A stretch of 64,000 nucleotides of DNA, taken from positions 62,732,789 to 62,796,788 of the forward strand of contig OY282558.1 of the NCBI GenBank assembly GCA_958295665.1, written 5' to 3'. The first letter of the stretch is position 1, and each line of letters opens with the position of its first letter. This document shows, piece by piece, positions 32,153 to 43,115 of this stretch. The DNA is from Tipula vernalis. Its lineage: Eukaryota > Arthropoda > Insecta > Diptera > Tipulidae. The notes beneath the pieces are model-generated. The model saw only the letters and a list, made by a program, of their open reading frames with translations. It was not told the DNA's origin and did no database searches. A program made the translations under genes and the position numbers.

Positions 32153-33711
32153 TGTAACGTGCTGTCTCGATTGGTTCGTCAACGCGCGATGGCTTGGGTA
32201 GACTCTGAATTGTTTACTCACTGTGCGTGATTTTGGGCGCCAGTCTACCAGCACGATAAGCCGGCTTAGCTCGATTGCGAGCAATATGACTCGGGCGGGG
32301 TGCAAATAAACACCACTAAAAAGCCACCGCGTGTTTTAGGGTCTTTCCCGAATAATCGCGCTAACGGTAAAAAAAAACACACACAAAACTGCGTATCACG
32401 AAACCATGCGACAACCGTGATGGGACAAAAAACAATGATACGGACTTGCAACTCACCTGAAACCCTTCTGCTGGTTCAACCCCTCTGCTGCGAACTGATG
32501 ATCTGCTTTTAGATGTATATTGATTTTGTTGCTCAATCACTTATGGTTTTAATAAAAATCTTTTTCTTGAGCTTCACCACTTTACACGGCGATAGTTAAA
32601 AGTAAAAAAAAACACTTTGCACCATCTGCTTTGTCCACATTCATCTAATGGCTCTTTTATTTGTCTTTTATTGGTTTTCTTTTTTTTTCTTTAGATTCAC
32701 TTCACAATTTTTCACCACAAACTTCCTTTTATTTTTATCACCGTCTTTGTATTCACAAAATTCCTTTTTTATGTTTATCACAGTCTTTATTATTATTATT
32801 TCCACAACGAAAATTATGGTGGACGCAGTAACAAGCGGACACACAAAAGAAATTTGCAAAACAAACGCACTTCTTACTCGTTATAAAACTTATTTATTTA
32901 TTTGATTATTTCTCATACAAATTAATTTACATGTAGGTTGGTTTTTCGATTTTTTAATTTGTGTTTTAAAACCGACCCGTGAAAAAAAAACAATTTGCTA
33001 TGGATGATATAATGGCAAATACAAACATTTTTTTTATACCATTATCCCATAGTTCACGGGCACACACCAAATTTACTTTTTTCGATCTGCTCACTTCTAA
33101 GATTCAGACTTCACTGCCCGTCATACGATCTTCCTCGTCTAAATATACGGCATCCCCTTCTCCTCGTCATCACCTCTTCTTCAATTTCCTATTATTTTTC
33201 TATATTTTTCGCGCACTTCCATAGTTTTCGCCATTTCCCTCAAATTTTTGAGCGCTAATTTTAAATCATTGTTTGCCGCATGCCTAGCGCCATCTGTTGC
33301 TCCGAAACTGCTCATCCGCATTATTATGGTTTAGCAAGTTTTTTTTTTGTGATTCTGGGTTGGTTTCCCAGATTGAGTTGCCAATCTTCGTCGCCGTGCC
33401 ATGGTGAATAAAATAATAAAAAAAATGTTTAATTGTTGGATTAAAAATTGTTTGTACTTGTTGTTGTTTTTTTTTTTTTATTGCATTTATTTTATTGCAC
33501 CGTTTGTTACACCAATCATCCAGATGAGTTGCGAGGAAGGATGGATATACAAAAAAAAAGGAAATGGTGGACATTTAAGTATATTGAATGAGGTCGAATG
33601 GAACGGTTCAGCCGCGAAGTTTCATGACCCGCTTACCGTTTAATCCGTCAATGTAAACAGACACATGGTGGCTTTGTCCAATCATAAACACCTGAACACC
33701 TGAACGCTACA
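32153..33711 (-). repeat. 5' LTR of gypsy-C
   Basis: 1559 bp, TG...CA on the plus strand, adjoining the primer site on one side and the CCTG target duplication on the other. No difference from the 3' LTR was found by eye. The transcription start should lie in it on the minus strand; I did not find a convincing TATA box. Confidence 0.97.
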
Positions 33712-34269
33712 CCTGTTCCTCCCTTTCTTTCCGCTCCTTTACTCTCCCTACCTTTTTTCTTCTCTTGCTCGCATATCAATCTCCTCTCCAACATTGCTCG
33801 AAGCGCAGAATGCCTGCTACCACTCATCACTGCCCTCACTACACCCTCCTCCTCTAATTTACCCTCTGCCAATGCCTCAATCACTAAAAAATAACTTTTA
33901 AGCGTCTGGCCCCTCTTCCTCTCCGTTGAGCTCACCACTTTCATAATCTCGAACGCCGTTCTTCTCACTTTGAAATCCTTCGCTAAGCTGTTTCTTAATT
34001 GCCCCCACGAATCGTTGCCTTTCTGCCTGACCTTTCCATTTTGCCCTAATGGCTGCTAGCAGCGTCCGGTCGTCAACGTCGTACAATTTCTTTATCTCTT
34101 CCACTGCATTCGCCCACTCTTCCACTTCCATGCTCGTCCGACTCTCCGGATCGAATTCTGGTAACATTCTTTCCACTTCACTCACCACCATTCTCAATGA
34201 CGTCCCTTGTATTTTCTCCCTTTTGAATTCTTCACTTCCGCTTTCCACCGCACTTAATTTTTCCTTCAA
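33712..34269 (-). pseudogene. Gypsy-B gag, duplication copy 1, frameshifted
   Basis: Continues the gypsy-B element on the far side of gypsy-C. The N-terminal part at 33898-34269 (MLPEFDPESRTSMEVEEW) has a gag-like fold pattern. The rest is at 33716-33968 (FEIMKVVSSTERKRGQTLKSYF-like core, written here only in part). A frame change lies near 34025 and is shared with copy 2 (around 61235). There is no in-frame ATG at the start, only TTG, and the expected 5' LTR is not recognisable to the right. Confidence 0.75.
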
Positions 34270-34690
34270 CGTTTTTTCAAGATAAATTTAATTCACAATT
34301 TTGCAATTTTAATGGACATGTTTATACCAAAACTCCATATAAAAAAAAATGTAAACAAACAAGTTTGTACACGAACTAGCGCCTCTCGCGAAAATGTATT
34401 TCAAGCTGATGTACTAAAACACTAAGTTTGGTTGAGTACAGTTAAAAATTAGTACTAAAAAATGTGTATCACAAAGTTTCGGACACAGTCTAGTAGGCAG
34501 CAGAGATGAGAACAAAAAACATCATAAAATAATCATCACATCATTATAGAAGGAGTGAGAAAAATGATCAAAGACAAAAGAATATTCATGTTTTTTCATG
34601 TTGAGTAGATGTTGTTTAGTTTTATGCAGTAGTATTCAAGTAGTGCAGGTGTATATTTAGTTTAGTTCGCAGTGATTTATTTAATAAATA
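34270..34690. other. Non-coding end of duplication copy 1
   Basis: Matches 61480-61901 closely up to ATTTATTTAATA (34686), then diverges into the non-LTR fragment. This is the right edge of the duplicated block. It may contain the remains of the gypsy-B leader, but no LTR matching the left side could be found. Confidence 0.6.
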
Positions 34691-36803
34691 CGATCTGACA
34701 ATAGTAGAGTGTCCTACACTAAGACACCTCCACTGAGAGACGGCTGCAAGTCGTACAGCCGTATTTGCCGCCATCTGTTTGCCAAAAATGTCGACCGGAA
34801 GAAGGTGCAACATAACCTCTAAGGCACTTGTCGGTGTCGACCTCAATGCCCCGCTAACAAGCATACAAGCCGTTCTTTGCACTCTCTCAATCTTACTTTT
34901 GTAAGTTACCTTGTCCAGAGCTGGCCACCAAACACCCACCCCGTACATGAGTACAGGTCTCACTACGGCGGTGTAGAGCCAGTGTACCAGCTCCGGCTTC
35001 AGACCCCATCTATGACCAATGGCGTTCCTACAGGAGTACAAAGCAATAGTAGCTTTGTTTATTCTCTCCAACATGTTGGGCTTCCAACTAAGCTTACTGT
35101 CCAAGATAATGCCCAGATATCTAGCTCTATCAGTAAAAGCAAGTCTCGTGCCATTTAAGGTAGGAGGGACAACTACCGGGATTTTGTATTTCTTAGTAAA
35201 GAGTACCAGCTCTGTCTTGGACGGGTTAATACCAAGTCCACATTTGCCAGCCCATTTCGTAACGATGGTAAGCGCATTCTGCATTACGTCTACAATCGTG
35301 CCCAGGAATTTCCCGGTAACAGCTAAAGCTACGTCATCTGCGTACGCAATAACTTCAATACCCTCTCTCTCCAATTCAAGTAGTAACCCGTTTACCACTA
35401 TGTTCCAGAGAAGAGGGGACAGAACCCCCCCTGCGGAGTTCCCCTAGTTACTCGCCTCTTTAAGGTGGAGTCCCCCAACTTCGAGCTAACAATCCTGCTT
35501 CCCAGCATATAATTGATTAACCATATCAGAGGAACGTCCACCTCCAAAAATGACAATCCCTCCTTGATTGCCTCCGCTTTCACATTATTAAAGGCGCCTT
35601 CTATATCCAGGAAGGCCACCAAACAGAATTCCTTCGAATTAATCGATTTCTCAATCGTAGACACCAATGCGTGCAGAGCAGTGTCCACAGATCTACCCTT
35701 TGTGTACGCGTGCTGAGACGATGCCCACTTCCTGGCACCTATTTTATCTCTGATGTAGCACAGAAGATTCTCCAAGACCTCCTTTGTGCCTTTCTTAATT
35801 CTTTCTTATAAATTCCGAGTTTCTCCTTATAGGAGTCCCAATCCTGAGCCTCCCTTGTATTTTTGGCTCTATTAAAGGCTATCCTACAAGCCTTACGATA
35901 GGTTCCCAGTTCCCTGGACCACCATACCGGTTTTTGCCTACCCCTAGGCTTAGCCAGTGGGCAGGCAGCGCGAAAGGATCGGTTGCATGCGCTAGTAACG
36001 CTAGCCACCATGTCCTCCAGCTCCCCAACGGTCGTCGGGGGCTCCATAGCCCTCGTCGGTAACATTTCCTCCAATAATTCCCCATATTTGCTCCAGTTGG
36101 TCCTTCTAGGGTTCCTGAAGGCTTCCCGGGTAGCAGGGTGAATATCGAGGCTATAGGTTAAATATCGATGATCAGAAAAGGAGTGTTCCTTATCCACCCT
36201 CCAATTTTTAACCATATGAAGAATATTATTTGAGGCAAGGGTCACGTCTAGAACCTCCTGCCTGTTACTAGTAATAAATGTGGGTTCCCGCCCAATATTA
36301 CACACTGAAAGGTTAGTACTCATCAAATAATCAAAAAGCGACTTACCTCTTTCATTAATGTCTGTGCTTCCCCAGATAGTGTGATGCGCATTAGCATCAA
36401 CTCCCAGTACCACACCTACCTTTGATTGTTCCGCTTTACGGATCAGCTCCTCCAGGTTATCCGGAGGAACCTCCTTCTCCCGGTCCATGTAGGCTGAAAC
36501 TAGCCAGAATCTACAAGTGCCTACTTCCAGGCTAACTGCAGTAGTGTCACCATTGCTGTATTGAGAGAGAAGGAAAAGATTAATATTATTTTTCCCAAGA
36601 ATACAAGATCTGATCTTCCCAGACTTACTAGAGGATATAATTTTATACCCCTTGGTTCTGAGGCCACAGATCATGTTGTTGTTAATCCAAGGTTCTTGGA
36701 TTAATATCACATCCTCACCCGAACTAGTCAGCCTGAGGAATAGAGCTGCCGAAGCAGCCTTAGAATGGTGAAGGTTAATTTGTGTTATCTTAATCATAAC
36801 CAT
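34691..36803 (-). pseudogene. Non-LTR retrotransposon fragment 2: ORF2 endonuclease + partial RT
   Basis: The AP-type endonuclease is at 35950-36803: QINLHHSKAA, LIQEPWINNN, LGVDANAHHTIWG and FSDHRYLTYS carry the Asn, Glu, Asp/Asn and Asp-His catalytic set. After RKAQRRSWR the frame jumps (35739-35775) straight into LENLLCYIRDKIGA, which belongs deep in the RT, so the RT fingers and early palm are deleted. The remaining RT has AFLDIEGAFNNV and IAYADDVAL (about 35335). Another frame change lies near 35400. The fragment ends within the RT-RNase H linker at 34691, abutting the duplication edge. Confidence 0.85.
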
Positions 36804-36850
36804 TTAACCTCTACCTATCTCTATGGTATATTCCTGCTACCGCAGGAATA

Positions 36851-37621
36851 TTATTTCTCGGTATTTTGGGGTACGCCGGATCCACCCGTCTCGCCACCCC
36901 TCATACCCTCTGTAGAGGACTTGTCAGTGCCGACCCGTCTGGCTGGGCTGCCGACAGCCTCCTCCATCGGTACACCAGCTCCTTCGCTTATGTGCCCCTC
37001 CTTATGCTTCAAGGGAGGCCTTGTCCGACCGAGGTCGCCAGCTTCACTCTCCCCCATACCCTCAGCTTCTCCCCCCATGCTGCTGGTACCCCCTTCAGGC
37101 CTGGGCGGGTTGCCACCATCCTCCGGTTGGCCTCGCGTACGCGCTTCCGCCCCATCCTTTTTATAAACGTTGAGAGTAATTGACCCGAAACCGAAGTCAA
37201 TTACTCCCTTCGTTTTGTGCAGGAGGGCAAGGGACTCCTTATTTATTACCATAATTGATAATTTCGAGCCTCCCTTCGCCTCCTCCTGCTTGACGATCTT
37301 CCAATTTCCGGTCGGAAGACTCGGGTTACTGGCCTGAATGATTTCCAAAGCCTCGTCAGGGCTAGCCGGTTCGGATGGCAGCCAGACACGTGCCCTCGGC
37401 CTGCCGGGAATTTCCTCCCGACTAACTGCCGCAAGCTTTGCGCCTGGCCACACCTCCCCTACTTTGGCTATAGCCTTTTTATATAGATCCACAGATCTAG
37501 AGTCCAAGCATGCAGTCATCTTCACACGCCCTTGATACCACCCCGCATCTCTGCAGGATGGGGGAGGTCCCGGATTTTCACCTAGGACCTGTAAAAAGAC
37601 GAGGTATGATAAACTAGTCAT
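36851..37621 (-). CDS. Non-LTR retrotransposon ORF1 (DUF4780-like), 256 residues
   Basis: An open frame just upstream of the ORF2 remnant on the same strand (47 nt apart). The central part (residues about 50-150: LYKKAIAKVGEVWPGAKLA, RPRARVWLP, ASNPSLPTGNWKIV, FGFGSITLNVYKKDG) matches my recollection of DUF4780, an ORF1 domain of insect non-LTR elements. The tail is Gly/Pro/Glu-rich. ORF1 proteins bind the element RNA. The 5' end may be truncated, and no promoter was identified. The frame is open here although ORF2 is dead. Confidence 0.65.
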   Translation of the reverse strand: MTSLSYLVFLQVLGENPGPPPSCRDAGWYQGRVKMTACLDSRSVDLYKKAIAKVGEVWPGAKLAAVSREEIPGRPRARVWLPSEPASPDEALEIIQASNPSLPTGNWKIVKQEEAKGGSKLSIMVINKESLALLHKTKGVIDFGFGSITLNVYKKDGAEARTRGQPEDGGNPPRPEGGTSSMGGEAEGMGESEAGDLGRTRPPLKHKEGHISEGAGVPMEEAVGSPARRVGTDKSSTEGMRGGETGGSGVPQNTEK

Positions 37622-39887
37622 ACGGTGCGCTCTGAATTCACTGAAAATAACAGCACATACTCCAGTAGAATAGCGAGATATCGTCCTAAAACAAAATCAC
37701 GAACAAATATCACGAATTGAACACGATAATGCATCATTGCACAATCGACTCAAATCTGGAGGAGCTTTACAGGGGCCAAAAGGTAACTGCCCGTTTAATA
37801 ATTTAAAGTATTAAACTGGTAACTTTTATTCTAGAATCTGGATCAAAAGGTAACTAAATTAAGCCTTCCTCCAAATCCTAACTCGAAGGAAATTTTGTTT
37901 TGTCCAGTCAACAGAGGAAACGATTTAATTGCAGGAAGAAGTTCGCTTTTAGTAATAATTTTCTAATTTCCAGCATTCAACCGGCAAAATGATGTTCTGA
38001 ATATGAAACAATTGGAGGTAGAACATTTTTTTGGTGAACCTCGGAAAAGCGAATTTTGTTCTAATTAATTGCATAGAATCGTAACTAAATAAACGGGCTA
38101 CTGAAAAAACGCGTAAGATTTTCCACTCCTTAATATTTCTTGTTATCTCAGCTTTAACAATCTACTTAGAAGTCACATCAAAACATCTACCGATTATGAC
38201 GAATGGTTCAAAGTCTGGGCTTTAAAAAGTTCAAAGGGATTGTTAATAGCTCGTCAGCCGCTATCTAAAATAATAAGCTACCGTCTAGTCGTCGCGTATA
38301 TTTGTACTGAGTACAAATCTGAGTTCCGCATCAGATAACGAACGGTTTTACTGTCATTGTAAAGGCCATAATACCAATTGATGACTGTTGTATCCTTCTT
38401 AAAAGAAAATAGTTGCACTAGGAAATCAGGATAATTAACCATTCAACCGTTCGAAGCATTTTGTCCTTCACTTTTTTTTTTAATAAATTGTAGAAAGAAG
38501 TTTAGAATTTAAGAAAAGTAAGAAATTTAGAAATTCAACAAAATTAAATATCAGCATTCTGGATTTCAAATTAATGAATTTGGAATGATTCAAAATCATT
38601 CAAAGAGAATTTAAAAATCAAGAAATTTAGTTAGGAAAATGTAAACTTTAATATGTTGAAAAAGATTATTGTAACAGAAATTTCCTAATTTACTGCAAAA
38701 CTGTAACCGGATCAAAACTCTATCGAGACCAGTTTTGATCAATTCGACGTGGTTTTGGGTAAGGGATCCGGTGGTATATTTCCCTAAACCACCTATTTAG
38801 AGTTAAAGAACCCGTTATACGTCGCCCACTGCTTACACTTGATTTGTGGAAAACTAACAACCATTTCAGCAAAATATTCTGCGCTTTTAGAAAAAAAACA
38901 CTTAATATTACAAGCTTGCGTTTACAGCTCCTATTATTTTGTTAAAATGGCTCAAACTTATTTTGTAAGCTCTTCTTAACGCAGTCGCCTCCGCATTTTT
39001 GTCTTGAAAATTACGAGACTTATTAAAAAAAATTGAGCAATTCAGGCGAAACAAATTAAATTTTCTAAATTTTAGAAAACTATTTGTTTCCGAACGTTTT
39101 CAAATTTAGTAAACTCATCGAAAGTTCATTTTTAAAATTTTTAATAGAAATCAAAAATCCTAAATACAACATTCCTAAATTAAAAAAAATTGTGGTCTGA
39201 AGGCTTTTTGAATAACTAATTCAAATATTTAAAAGTTCAGGCATTAAAAATTTATAAATTCACTTTAAAATTGTGGTTTAAAATGGGGGCGACACCACAT
39301 TCTTCAATCTGTTTTAAAATAATCTACAACCAGGTTTTCCTGCACTTTTCTCATTAATTCACACCAAAAATATGCAGTCACTTGATCTTAAGCGGTAAAC
39401 TCACTGACCTTTGACTAACAACAATACAAGCATGTAATTAAATTTCTATAATTCTTTAATTCCTAAACTGATCCATAAGATTCTCACAAGAATAGAAATT
39501 TCAATTTGATTATAATTCAGGTGGGTGATAAATGAATTAAATAAGCGATCAATTGTTCGTAAATAATTGAAATATAGTTAACAAGACTTACCAGCTGTAT
39601 ATTTCGTCATCAGTCATATGAGTCTCTCGTGATATTGTTTAAGCCACCGCCAAAATGTAACACATTTTAAATTAAAACGGGACAACAATTAATTTGATTT
39701 TAATCTAACACAATATTTTATGATACACTGCACAACAAAAGCACACACATATTTATAATTGATTCACTTTTATAAAATTCAATTATTTTACGCTTTTTTA
39801 AGGCTCCATAAATGACGCCGCAAATTTTTGCTTAATCACTATCATTCACCAACCTAATCAAAAATATAAACGTTTCCTATTCATAAA
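37622..39887. other. AT-rich DNA with no recognised gene
   Basis: No supported open frame. The first part may be the 5' leader of the non-LTR element. A TGTAACACATTTT string at about 39656 directly follows CCGCCAAAA, an arrangement reminiscent of an LTR start beside a primer site, but no partner LTR was found. Nothing else recognised. Confidence 0.5.
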
Positions 39888-40157
39888 GTACGTTCCACTC
39901 AGTGCGTCAAAATTCTTCGAGTTATGAAGTAAAATAGCCAAATTATATTTGTATAAAATATGTAGGCAGGGTGAGTCTGGCAAAAATCCCACCAGGGATA
40001 ACTAAAAAATGGTTAAAGATACTGATAAAGACTGACTGTCGATAGTCCTCATTAAACTAGATAACTTCTTAATTTAAAAACACTTTCTTTGCTCACATCT
40101 TTAAAGCTAAGGTCATTCAAAGTCATCCAATTAAGACCATATCCATATAACTGTATA
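39888..40157. repeat. Third copy of a dispersed repeat, left part
   Basis: Matches 19748-19998 and 53926-54171 with scattered differences (AGTACGTTCCACTCAGTGCG at its start). It continues at 42308-42693 on the other side of the mariner-type element, so it was one unit before that insertion. Non-coding, identity unknown. Confidence 0.8.
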
Positions 40158-40159
40158 TA

Positions 40160-40575
40160 CAGGGTGTCCGGGTATGGGATGCTGATCCGTCATGGGGTGA
40201 TTCCTTGGTTCATTCTGAGAAACAAATCGTATGTGGAGGGGGGATCCATTTTTGATATCCTTTGAGATACAGGGTGTTTAAAAAATTTGGTTCAGAAAAA
40301 AAGTACACCCAAATATTAAACTTTAACTTCCAAAATATTTATCGGAGAGCAACCAACTTAGTCTTATTTGGTTGGTAATCGTATAGGCTATTATTAAGGT
40401 TTAAGTGGTTATCTTGTATCTGCATCCGTTTGAGAACTATGGTGATTTAAAGTAAAAAAAAAATATTTGTTTTTTATAAAATCGAGTTTTTCTCAAAAAA
40501 ACCGTTAGAATTTTTTCTTTTGTTTATTTAATTTTAATTTGTCATGATCTCCTCTACAATCCCTCAATACAAAGT
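40160..40575. repeat. Left long terminal inverted repeat of the mariner-type element
   Basis: Pairs with 41917-42305. Matching blocks include the CAGGGTGT end, GATACAGGGTGTTTAAA, GCAACCAACTTAG and TCATGATCTCCTCTACAAT. An insertion of about 30 bp near 40401-40431 is absent from the right arm. A second internal ACAGGGTGT occurs near 40269, as if the ends were duplicated. Confidence 0.85.
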
Positions 40576-40589
40576 TTGGGTCGAGGAGT

Positions 40590-41657
40590 TATAAAAGGTG
40601 CTCAAAATGTCCTCCTTGTGATTGAATACATGCTAATATTCGTTTAAGTATGCCTTTGGTTATTTCAATTCTTGGTAATTCTTCCCTTATCTGTTGTGCT
40701 GCTGTGTGTATTCGTTGTATAAGTTCTTCTTTTGTTTCAATTTCTTTGGAGTATACAAGCGCCTTCATCCTTCCTCATACATAAAAATCCAATACCGTAA
40801 GATCGGGAGATCTTGCAGGCCAATGAATTGGACCATTTCTTCCAATCCAATTATTCGGATAATTTTCGTTAAAAAAATTCCTAACATTATTATGGTAGTG
40901 ACAAGGTGCACCATCATGTTGGTATGTATGCGAGAATCTACTTAAAATGGGAACATCATCAAAAAGGAGTGGCAAATCGTTTTGTAAAAATTGTAAATAA
41001 CGTTCACCATTTAATCTAGGTGGGTAATATGAATGGTCCAATTAATTTATCGCCAATTACACCAGCCCATACGTTTACACTGAATCGGTGCTGAAATGAT
41101 ATTTGTTTTTTCGAATGAGGATTTTCAGCAGCCCACGTGTGTAGATTGTGAAAGTTTGTTATGCCATCTCTTGTGAATTGAGATTCATCCGTCCATAGGA
41201 TACGTTTCACAAAACTTGCATTGTCCAAATTCCTTTCCATCAACAAATTACAAAACTCCAATATTGTAGTGCGGTCTATCGGTAATAGTTGTTGAACGGG
41301 TGTTGTATGGTGATGAAGATTCTCCTTGTGCAATACTTGATGAATTCGATAGCGAGAGACGTTTAATTGTAAAGCGAGCCTCCTTATGCTAATAGAAGGA
41401 TTTGCTGTTACATTACGAATTATACCTTCGTCGACATCCAAATGGTTTGGTGAGACTGAATGGGGCTCCGCCCGGGTATTCGATCTTGTTACGATATTTG
41501 GCAGTCTCCTATGAATATTTATAAATACTCTTGCGTCAGGAATGCGACGTGTTGGAAATCTGAGTTGATATTCATTGCGAGCTCGTGCTGCATTACCATC
41601 GCAAAATCCGTAAACAAAATGGATATCAATGTACTCCTCACCTGAGAACTGTGCCAT
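40590..41657 (-). pseudogene. Mariner-type transposase, frameshifted with a nonsense codon
   Basis: N-terminal HTH region at 41380-41657 (FVYGFCDGNAARARNEY, ISIRRLALQLNVSRYRIH). Catalytic domain with first Asp in RILWTDESQF (about 41195), second in QHDGAPCHYHNN (about 40915) and third in WPARSPDLTVLDF (about 40800). A frameshift lies near 41030. A TGA at 40775-40777 replaces the Trp of the usual D-F-x-x-W-G motif, with the C-terminal helices continuing to about 40590. It would excise and insert the element at TA. Confidence 0.85.
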
Positions 41658-41916
41658 TATAATATTAATTTTATTATATTAATTAAAATTTTGATTCACA
41701 ACACTGATACAACACTAGATAATATCTCGAAACTAATGACTGAATCTGAAAATATTTAGTTTTTGTTTTTTCAACATTTAAACAAATGAGTTGATAATCA
41801 TCGCCTACTGTTTTACAGATCAAAATAAAATTGGTAAAATATTAACACTATAACATCTCTTAATTAGATTGAGAATAAACGGAATACGAAGAAAACTATG
41901 GCACGTGGGTACAAGT

Positions 41917-42305
41917 AATGTATTGGGGGATTGTAGAGGAGATCATGACAAATTAAAATTAAATAAACAAAAGAAAAAATAATAACGGTTTTTTTTTGAG
42001 AAAAACTCGATTTTATAAAAAACAAATATTTTTTTTTTACTTTAAATCACCATAGCTCTCAACCTTAATAATATCCTATACGATTACCAACCAAACAAGA
42101 CTAAGTTGGTTGCTCTCCGATAAATATTTTGGAAGTTACAGTTTAATATTTGGGTGTACTTTTTTCCTGAACCAAATTTTTTAAACACCCTGTATCTCAA
42201 AGGATATCAAAAATGGACCCCCCCCCCTCCACATACGATTTGTTTCTCAGAATGAACCAAGGAATCACCCCATGACGGATCAGCATCCCAAACCCCGACT
42301 CCCTG
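41917..42305. repeat. Right long terminal inverted repeat of the mariner-type element
   Basis: Inverted partner of the left arm, ending at the TA target duplication. A run of C (about 42215) replaces a shorter C/G run in the left arm. Confidence 0.85.
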
Positions 42306-42307
42306 TA

Positions 42308-42693
42308 TTGACCAGACAAATTTCCTTCTTTCGTCAGACAACTTTGATAATGTGTTATTTCTCTGCATGACTGACCATTTTCGAGAAAAAAGAGCTGCCC
42401 AAGAGGCAGCCCACAGTTGGTACCCAATTTTCTAAAATATTCCTGACCTCTTAAAACCGCTAATTTCTTAGTGTACCAAACTAAATCCGGATATTTCAAA
42501 ATTTTTTGATTCGGAAGAATTTCAAATGAATTTGGTAAGGCATTTTATAACTATATTTATCCGATTTTATCCATAGAAAGGAATAAATTCTAAAATTCTA
42601 GACAAAAAAGAAAAGAAGGATGAGATGTTATAATTTCGATAGATTTTATAACTCCAGTTAAAAAACCTCTAAACAATTAATTAGACAACTGTT
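42308..42693. repeat. Third copy of a dispersed repeat, right part
   Basis: Resumes the match to 20090-20620 and 54256-54780 (CCAGACAAATTTCCTTCTTT) after the mariner-type element. It contains a private stretch around 42550-42640 and stops at the MITE start. Confidence 0.75.
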
Positions 42694-43115
42694 CCACAGA
42701 ATACAACCAGAAGAGACATAACGCTGTTTTTGTATGGAAAAATTTGGACTCATTTTTTTGACCTTGACTTGCCGAAAGTAAGTGAAAGTTGGGTTATGTA
42801 TTCTTTGGTTTACTGGTTTTGATTTGAAATAATAAAAATTGAGAATCCTTAACAGTGTAGTTACTGAAATTATTTGACAAGTTTTGTTTTGACAGCATAA
42901 TTTGTATTATACTATTCAAAAATAATTATACTTCAATGTCCAAAAAAGAAGGTAAGATGAAAAAAAAAATTTGGTCCACATAATGTCTATTCTGGTTAAT
43001 CTTTCTTCTGTGACTTAACACTGAAAATCTTACCTTCGCCAAACCAAGGTCAAAAAAATGAGTCCATATTTCTCCATATAAAAACCACGTTATGTCGCTT
43101 CTGCGTATTCTGTGG
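42694..43115. mobile_element. Long MITE, CCACAGAATAC termini, 422 bp
   Basis: The ends are extended inverted repeats. The left reads CCACAGAATACAACCAGAAG and then a block containing GGACTCATTTTTTTGACCTT. The right end mirrors it with CCACAGAATACGCAGAAGCG and the same GGACTCA block. No coding frame. It shares its ends with the 191-bp MITE at 20694, so the two are size variants of one family. A second copy is at 62357-62784. Confidence 0.8.

Larger units (their letters stand above)
24812..33711 (-). mobile_element. Gypsy-C: full-length, apparently intact young Ty3/gypsy retrotransposon (8900 bp)
   Basis: It is bounded by two 1559-bp LTRs (24812-26370 and 32153-33711) and a 4-bp target duplication CCTG (24808-24811 and 33712-33715). 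The unoccupied target exists at 60922-60925 in the other duplication copy. Internal order on the minus strand: tRNA-Lys primer site, gag (529 residues), frameshift signal, pol (protease, RT, RNase H, integrase). There is no envelope and no chromodomain. I found no difference between the LTRs by eye, so insertion was recent. The long LTRs and Lys primer recall the Osvaldo/Ulysses group, but that is inference. Confidence 0.95.
40160..42305 (-). mobile_element. Tc1/mariner-type DNA transposon with very long terminal inverted repeats
   Basis: It starts CAGGGTGTCCGGGTATGGG and, read from the other end, CAGGGAGTCGGGGTTTGGG. TA target sequences flank it at 40158-40159 and 42306-42307. The inverted repeats are about 415 bp (left, 40160-40575) and about 390 bp (right, 41917-42305). 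The left arm has about 30 extra bases. The insertion split a dispersed repeat at the point where the other copies have (AT)n. It encodes a DDD transposase, now broken. Confidence 0.9.

Noticed and set aside
42197..42499. 100-residue open frame across the right end of the mariner-type element
   Set aside because: It crosses the transposon boundary and consists of inverted-repeat and flanking repeat sequence.
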